From: Ovis canadensis
Lineage: Eukaryota > Chordata > Mammalia > Artiodactyla > Bovidae
Reading direction: 5' to 3'
DNA: 64,000 bases
Assembly (NCBI RefSeq): GCF_042477335.2
Contig: NC_091246.1
Coordinates: forward strand, 215,821,501 to 215,885,500
In this document: positions 58,307 through 64,000 of the stretch, in pieces
Numbering within the stretch: the stretch's first letter is position 1
Layout: every line of letters starts with the position of its first letter
Notes under the pieces: generated by a model
Told to the model about the DNA's origin: nothing
The model's input: only the letters and a program-made list of their open reading frames with translations
The model's database searches: none
Program-made: the position numbers and the translations under genes

Positions 58307-59512
58307 TTTGACAAAAATTTCCTAAAACATAGAATTTGAGCAGAATTTTTAAAAGAGGGAGTTATATAAAAACAATAAATAAAACTGGAATATAGAATTA
58401 TAAAATTAAATAGCCACACAGGCAGACTGAGGTTAAATTCAACTAGATCACTAAGAAAACCAAAGAAATTCCCTGCTGTAGGATATCACCTTATTTTAAT
58501 TTTTCTGAAATTTTTAATCTACATCTATTTTTATGTTCCTTTGCTTAGAAAAGATATCTGAAAAATTACAAATGTGTTTTTTAAAAGGTAAAAAATATTG
58601 TGTTAAAAGTGTTCTGAGTTAAATTTTTTTCTCTCTTTGTAAGGTGCTTCCTGTGGCCTCTCTTTCCTTTTTTAAAAACTTCTTTCTAAAAGGCCACATA
58701 TTCATTAAATCCTTTGATCTTCTATTGCAGAGTTCTATAAAAGTATGGTTTGTGTTTTTTTTCATGATGTCAGAGTCTAACTGAATGTAGCATGAACTAA
58801 ACAGTCCATCTTTACTGGAAGCAAAGACTCATAGAAAGTCATTATAATTAATAGATTTGATGTTGCAAGCTCATAGGTGATTATTACTTATGAAAGACAA
58901 ATATGTCATGCTCAAATCATCAAGCTAACATAGCACCATTCTTTGGTAAGTTTTCAGTACCTGCAAATGCTTCTGTCTGCAGCCAATATGAACAATAAAG
59001 AAGAGGCTAAACTGATCAAAACGTCCTAATTTTGTAACTTTCAGTGTAGGCTCTCTATGCCTTCCACCTTTAGAATGAGAAAATTCAAATTTTTAAAAAC
59101 AATAGCCTTCCTGTCACTTCTCATGAGTCCCTCTTGTTGCTTCATGCTTCTTGGAAAGCATGTGACTGTTGGAGTGGCAAGAGGTAAAAGTTATATGCAC
59201 CGACCACTGCCTGCCTTTGACTCCAGGAACTCCAGTCCCCTCCTCACATAGCTTAACCTTATACCCCTCAAATGAAAATAGGGCCAATCTTCTTCTTCAT
59301 ACTTTTGGGAACAAATAACATCAATGTACCAGCTCTCTTCTCAAATGGACAAGATGAAAATTAAGTGGAATTTTCTTGTTTACATAGTAACATTTTTCAT
59401 GTCCAATTTTTCTCTTTCACCTTTTAATAGTATATTTTTATGTGATGAGTATAAGAAAAAGATACCTTAATCCTGAAACAAATATTGTCTCTGAATTCTT
59501 TTCTGATTGCAG

Positions 59513-59573
59513 GGTTCCCAGCGGCTTTTGTGACAGTCTGGGCTGTAGCACGAGCAACTCTGGCTGATGCAAG
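59513..59573 (+). CDS. PTH2R: PTH2R coding exon 8: TM4 remainder, last exon in window
   Basis: This exon is 61 nt and encodes the rest of codon 285 to residue 304 plus two bases of codon 305. It completes the GWG-F-P motif of TM4 and continues AAFVTVWAVARATLADA, running into ECL2. The acceptor GATTGCAG ends at 59512; the donor GTGGGT begins at 59574 (phase 2). A short exon at this place is usual for PTH/secretin-family receptor genes. The next exon should start inside an Arg codon with the ECL2 cysteine (CWE in the human protein as recalled). It is not found between 59574 and 64000, so the transcript continues past the window. Confidence 0.93.
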
Positions 59574-60579
59574 GTGGGTGAAAAGGAATAGCTAAAGCAA
59601 GAGCCTCAGATTTTCTCAAGGCTGGCTTCCTGCTTGGAGTTCGCATTTGTGGCTGTTCTCGATGACATTTCCCTTTAGGGATTACCCTGTAGCCTCTCAT
59701 ATATTACCAGCCAGCTATCCATTCCAGAGTCATGGGACAGAAGGACTCACAGACCCAGTTGGGATGCTTGAACCCCATGGTTTATGAAATCAATTTGAAA
59801 CATACCATAAGAAGCTGGGGGAAAAAGATGGGTTAGTTAACATACTTAGGATGTTGTGCACACGGGTGAAAGGACCGCAGTAATTGAGTTTAGGCAATAT
59901 TCATATCTCCTTTCTCTTACTCTCTGCCACATTAGCATTCCCCACTGATGGTGTGGTTACGAGGGCCAGAAATAAGGTTGCGGCAAGAGACCCACAGACA
60001 GAAGGTGCCCTGGGCCAGGGACACGCACTTGCTGTCTCAGAGAGATGTAGGGCACGTAGCCTACTCAGCAGTCCTAGGTTTTATTTGCCTTCTTTGGGCA
60101 AAGGATATGTGGCCATGATTTCCACCTATTGGTGCTTAATTAAGACATCAAGAATATCAAGGACTCCCTGTGTATCAAGGGATACTTTGTGTCTCATATA
60201 TTTGGTGAACTGTGGATATTTAATGCTCAGTTGCCCTAAATATGCCCTAAATACCTATGCTTAACACACACGTGTTCTACTTACTACTTCCATATATGTG
60301 TTGTCAAGTATAGGTTTAATCCACCTCTTTGTTTTCTTGTCTTGTATAGCATAGGTAAATATATTAAAATGATAAAACAAGTGCACATTAGAAGTGGAAT
60401 CCATCCTAGGGAATCATTAGCCTCCCAGTTGCCTGTTTCTTTTATGATGCTACATGACGCATGGATGCTGAAACATTCATTGCTTCATATTATTTCTGTT
60501 TTTAGTGATGATGAGTCAGAAAGGAAAGGAGAACATAGAGAAATATTCAGTTCCTGCTCATTGCTTTCACTATCAAACT

Positions 60580-60800
60580 TATTGCTTGGACTGAATGTAT
60601 CTCCCCCAAATTCATATGTGGGAAACCCCAACCCCTAATGTGGCTGTATTTGGAGATAGTACCCTTAAGAAGGTAATTAAGGTTAAATGAAGTCCTGAGG
60701 GTAGGATTCTGATATAACAGAATTAGTGTCTTTGTGAGAGGAGAAACCAGAGGGTGCCTTCTCTCTCTGTGTACATAAAGTAAACGTTTTATGAGCACAC
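60580..60800 (+). mobile_element. MLT1-type LTR fragment
   Basis: The GGACTGAATGT...CCCCCAAATTCATATG opening and the TTTGGAGATAG...GGTAATTAAGGTTAAATGA block are typical of MaLR MLT1 LTRs. It is diverged and lacks its 3' end. Confidence 0.65.
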
Positions 60801-60984
60801 AGCAAGATGGTGTCATGGATATTGGTTAGTGGTTAGGTAACAGGATGATGTTTTGGGAATCTTAATTACCAGTCTTCTGGTTTTAACCAACCCGGGGACT
60901 ACATGCTTGTAGTCAGCATGTAGTCAACATCCTCCTCTGGGCTGGTGCTTAATTTCTGCAGAACAGTGCAAAGTTATGCATTAA

Positions 60985-63900
60985 TTCAGTTCAGTTCAAT
61001 CTCTCAGTTGTGTCCGACTCTTTGTGACCCCATGAATTGCAGCACGCCAGGCCTCCCTGTCCATCACCAACTCCCGGAGTTCACCCAAACTCACGTCCAT
61101 TGAGTCAGTGATGCCATGCAGCCATCTCATCCTCTGTCGTCCCCTTTTCCTCCTGCCCCCAATCCCTCCCAGCATCAGAGTCTTTTCCAATGAGTCAACT
61201 CTTCGCATGAGGTGGCCAAAGTACTGGAGTTTCAGCTTTGGCATCATTCCTTCCAAAGAAATCCCAGGGTTGATCTCCTTCAGAATGGACTGGTTGGATC
61301 TCCTTGCAGTCCAAGGGATTCTCAGGAGTCTTCTCCAACACCACAGTTCAAAAGCATCAATTCTTCAGCGCTCAGCCTTCTTCACAGTGCAACTCTCACA
61401 TCCATACATGACCACTGGAAAAACCATAGCCTTGACTAGATGGACCTTTGTTGGCAAAGTAATGTCTCTGCTTTTCAACATGCTATCTAGGTTGGTCATA
61501 ACTTTTCTTCCAAGGAGTAAGCGTCTTTTAATTTCATGGCTGCAGTCACCAACTGCAGTGATTTGGAGCCCAAAAGAATAAAGTCTGACACTGTTTCCAC
61601 TGTTTCCCCATCTACTTCCCATGAAGTGATAAGACCAGATGCCATGATCTTCGTTTTCTGAATGTTGAGCTTTAAGCCAACTTTTTCACTCTCCAATTTC
61701 ACTTTCATCAAGAGGCTTTTTAGTTCCTCTTCACTTTCTGCCATAAGAGTGGTGTCATCTGCATATCTGAGGTTATTGATATTTCTCCCGGCAATCTTGA
61801 TTCCATCTTGTGCTTCTTCTAGCCCAGCGTTTCTCTTGATGTGCTCTGCATATAAGTTAAATAAGCAGGGTGACAATAGATAGCCTTGATGTACTCCTTT
61901 TCCTATTTGGAACCAGTCTGTTGTTCCATGTCCACTTCTACCTGTTGCTTCCTGACCTGCATACAGATTTCTTAAGAGGCAGGTCAGGTGGTCTGGTATT
62001 CCCATCTCTTGAAGAATTTTCCACAGTTTATTGTGATCACACAGTCAAAGGCTTTGGCATAGTCAATAAAGCAGAAATAGATGTTTTTCTGGAACTCTCT
62101 TGCTTTTTCCATGATCCAGCGGATGTTGGCAATTTGATCTCTGGTTCCTCTGCCTTTTCTAAAACCAGCTTGAACATCAGGAAGTTCACAGTTCACATAT
62201 TGCTGAAGCCTGGCTTGGAGAATTTTGAGCATTACTTTACTAGCGTGTGAGATGAGTGCAATTGTGCAGTAGTTTGAGCATTCTTTGGCATTGCCTTTCT
62301 TTGGGATTGGAATGAAAACTGACCTTTTCCAGTCCTGTGGCCACTGCTGAGTTTTCCACATTTGTTGGCATATTGAGTGCAGCACTTTCACAGCATCATC
62401 TTTCAAGATTTGAAACAGCTCAACTGGACTTCGATCACCTCCACTAGCTTTGTTCATAGTGATGCTTTCTAAGGCCCACTTGACTTCACATTCCAGGATG
62501 TCTGGCTCTAGATGAGTGATCACACCATTGTGATTATCTGGGTCATGAAGATCTTTTTTGTACAGTTCTTCTGTGTATTCTTGCCACCTCTTCTTAATAA
62601 CTTCTGCTTCTGTTAGGTCCATACCATTTCTGTCCTTTATCTGAGGACATCTGAGCCCATCTTTGCATCAAATGTTCCCTTGGTATCTCTAATTTTCTTG
62701 AAGAGATCTCTAGTCTTTCCCATTCTGTTGTTTGCCTCTATTTCTTTGCATTGATCACTGAGGAAAGCTTTCGTAACTCTCTTTGCTATTCTTTGGAACT
62801 CTGCATTCAGATGCTTATATCTTTCCTTTTCTCCTTTGCTTTTGGCTTCTCTTCTTTTCACAGCTATTTATAAGGCCTTCTCAGACAGCCATTTTGCTTT
62901 TTTGCATTTCTTTTCCATGGGGATGGTCTTGATTCCTGTCTCCTGTACAATGTCAAGAACCTCCGTCCATAATTCATCAGGCACTCTATCTATCAGATCT
63001 AGTCCCTTAAATCTATTTTCACTTTCACTGTGTGACCATAAGGGATTTGATTTAGGTCATACTTGAATGGTCTAGTGATTTTCCCTACTTTCTTCAATTT
63101 AAGTCTGAATTTGGCAATAAGGCATTCATGATCTGAGCCACAGTCAGCTCCTGGTCTTGTGTTTGTTGACTGTATAGAGCTTCTCCATCTTGGCTGCAAA
63201 GAATATAATTTTGGTGTTGACCATCTGGTGATGTCCATGTGTAGAGTCTTCTCTTGTGTTGTTGGAAGAGGGTGTTTGCTATGACCAGTGCATTTTCTTG
63301 GCAAAACTCTGTTAGTCTTTGCTCTGCTTCATTCCGTATTCCAAGGCCAAATTTGCCTGTTACTCCAGGTGTTTCTTGACTTCTTACTTTTGCATTCCAG
63401 TCCCCTATAATGAAAAGGATATCTTTTTTGGGTGTTAGTTCTAAAAGGTCTTGTAGATCTTCATAGAACTGTTCATCTTCAGCTTCTTTGTGTTACTGGT
63501 TGGGGCATAGACTTGGATTACCGTGATATTGAATGGTTTGCCTTGGAGATGAACAGAGATCATTCTGTCATTTTTGAGATTGCATTCAAGTATGCATTTT
63601 GGACTCTTTTGTTGACCATGATGGCTACTCCATTTCTTCTAAGGGATTCCTGCCTCAGTAGTAGATATAATGGTCATCTGAGTTAAATTCACCCATTCCA
63701 GTCCATTTTAGTTTGCTGATTCCTAGAATGTCGACGTTCACTCTTGCCATCTCCTGTTTGACCACTTCCAATTTGCCTTGATTCATGGACCTGACATTCC
63801 AGGTTCCTATGCAATATTGCTGTTTATAGCATTGGACCTTGCTTCTGTCACCAGTCACATCCACAGCTGGGTATTGTTTTTGCTTTGGCTCCATCCCTTC

Positions 63901-64000
63901 ATTCTTTCTGGAGTTATTTCTCCATTGATCCAGTAGCGTGTTGGGCACCTACTGACCTGGGGAGTTCCTCTTTCAGTATCCTATCATTTTGCCTTTTCAT
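60985..64000 (-). mobile_element. BovB LINE, near full length, antisense, frame-broken
   Basis: This is an RTE-class non-LTR retrotransposon. Its 3' end lies at about 60985 and its 5' end runs toward or past the window edge. On the minus strand the endonuclease N-terminus is at 63655-63948 (GTWNVRSM near the start). The endonuclease C-terminus with the SDH motif is at 62999-63304. A linker follows at 62637-62861. Reverse transcriptase is at 61984-62622 and 61496-62005, including the catalytic YADD block, and the C-terminal domain at 60996-61256. These pieces fall in different frames and are separated by stops, so this copy is not coding-competent as read. It sits antisense in PTH2R intron 8. 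Confidence 0.9.

Larger units (their letters stand above)
54801..59512 (+). other. PTH2R intron 7
   Basis: About 4.7 kb, GTAAGG...TGCAG. The first 1.35 kb (54801-56155) is unique AT-rich DNA. Five Bov-tA copies follow (56160-56392, 56813-57022, 57405-57619, 57833-58040, 58045-58306). The stretch 58310-59512 shows no repeat or exon I can identify. Confidence 0.8.
23733..59573 (+). other. PTH2R: PTH2R gene, 5' part (coding exons 1-8)
   Basis: This is the partial locus for the parathyroid hormone 2 receptor. In mammals it is a plasma-membrane class B1 GPCR that binds TIP39 (PTH2) and couples mainly to Gs/cAMP. Eight exons join in one frame with GT-AG junctions to give 304 codons plus two bases, against about 550 residues in the human protein as I recall it. 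Visible parts in order are the signal peptide (1-24), a hormone-binding ectodomain with six cysteines (C48, C63, C72, C86, C103, C125), TM1 (about 144-168), TM2 (about 178-198), TM3 (about 236-262) and TM4 (from about 275). The remaining exons are outside the window. No stop or frameshift is seen. Identification rests on near-identity to the remembered mammalian PTH2R; PTH1R differs strongly in exon 2 and in the N-terminus. Confidence 0.93.
59574..64000 (+). other. PTH2R intron 8 (5' part)
   Basis: It begins GTGGGT and extends past the window. It holds an unassigned stretch (59590-60575) with a 126-codon open frame at 59884-60264 that has no domain, conserved motif or splice support; a MLT1 LTR fragment (60580-60800); and an antisense BovB (60985 to the edge). 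Confidence 0.75.

Noticed and set aside
59884..60264. 126-codon frame in intron 8, considered as an alternative PTH2R exon or small gene
   Set aside because: It starts at a non-ATG codon, has no class B receptor similarity and no recognised domain. The expected next exon (ECL2, CWE...) is not in it.
1..64000. CRISPR arrays, operons, prophage or plasmid functions
   Set aside because: The spaced repeats are SINEs and LINEs. Intron-exon structure and repeat families show a mammalian nuclear genome.
1..64000. tRNA genes
   Set aside because: Many A/B-box-like segments occur, but each is the tRNA-derived head of a Bov-tA or CHR SINE, or a MIR core, lacking a complete cloverleaf.

Overview
The window is nuclear DNA from a bovid ruminant (cattle, sheep or goat type). 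The diagnosis rests on interspersed repeats: dozens of Bov-tA and Bov-A2 SINEs, several BovB (RTE-class) LINE fragments with the typical tandem CTGAA 3' ends, cetartiodactyl CHR-type tRNA SINEs, bovine-type L1 3' ends, and older mammalian MIR, MER5-like, MLT1 and HAL1/L1M remnants. The species cannot be fixed from the sequence alone. There is no bacterial, plasmid or phage content, and no tRNA, rRNA or CRISPR was seen.

The only gene I can support is the 5' part of PTH2R, the parathyroid hormone 2 receptor (class B1/secretin-family GPCR), on the plus strand. A CG-rich island at about 23.03-23.90 kb holds the promoter and first coding exon. Eight coding exons follow: 23733-23807, 29774-29876, 43560-43670, 43782-43903, 52548-52645, 53550-53739, 54647-54800 and 59513-59573. 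All internal junctions are GT-AG, the phases (0,1,1,0,2,0,1,2) are mutually compatible, and the conceptual product is open for 304 codons plus two bases. It covers the signal peptide, the six-cysteine hormone-binding ectodomain, and TM1 to TM4. TM5-TM7 and the C-tail must lie beyond 64,000.

Layout: 1-23.0 kb is intergenic and repeat-rich, including a complex L1/BovB rearrangement at 14.1-15.8 kb and a 5'-inverted L1 at 17.2-18.9 kb. The interval 23.0-29.8 kb is promoter, exon 1 and intron 1, with a degraded L1. The interval 29.9-43.6 kb is intron 2, packed with L1 and sense BovB copies. Exons 3 and 4 sit at 43.6-43.9 kb, separated by only 111 bp. The interval 43.9-52.5 kb is intron 4, with HAL1/L1M material and an antisense solo LTR. 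Exons 5-7 lie at 52.5-54.8 kb and intron 7 at 54.8-59.5 kb. Exon 8 is followed by the start of intron 8, which contains a nearly full-length but frame-broken antisense BovB running off the window edge.

Apart from PTH2R, the open reading frames are transposon remnants or chance frames. I found no credible new biological system. The most unusual structures are retrotransposon rearrangements: an inverted duplication where BovB meets L1, 5' inversions consistent with twin priming in both L1 and BovB, nested insertions with readable target-site duplications (TSDs), and two BovB copies truncated at almost the same point.
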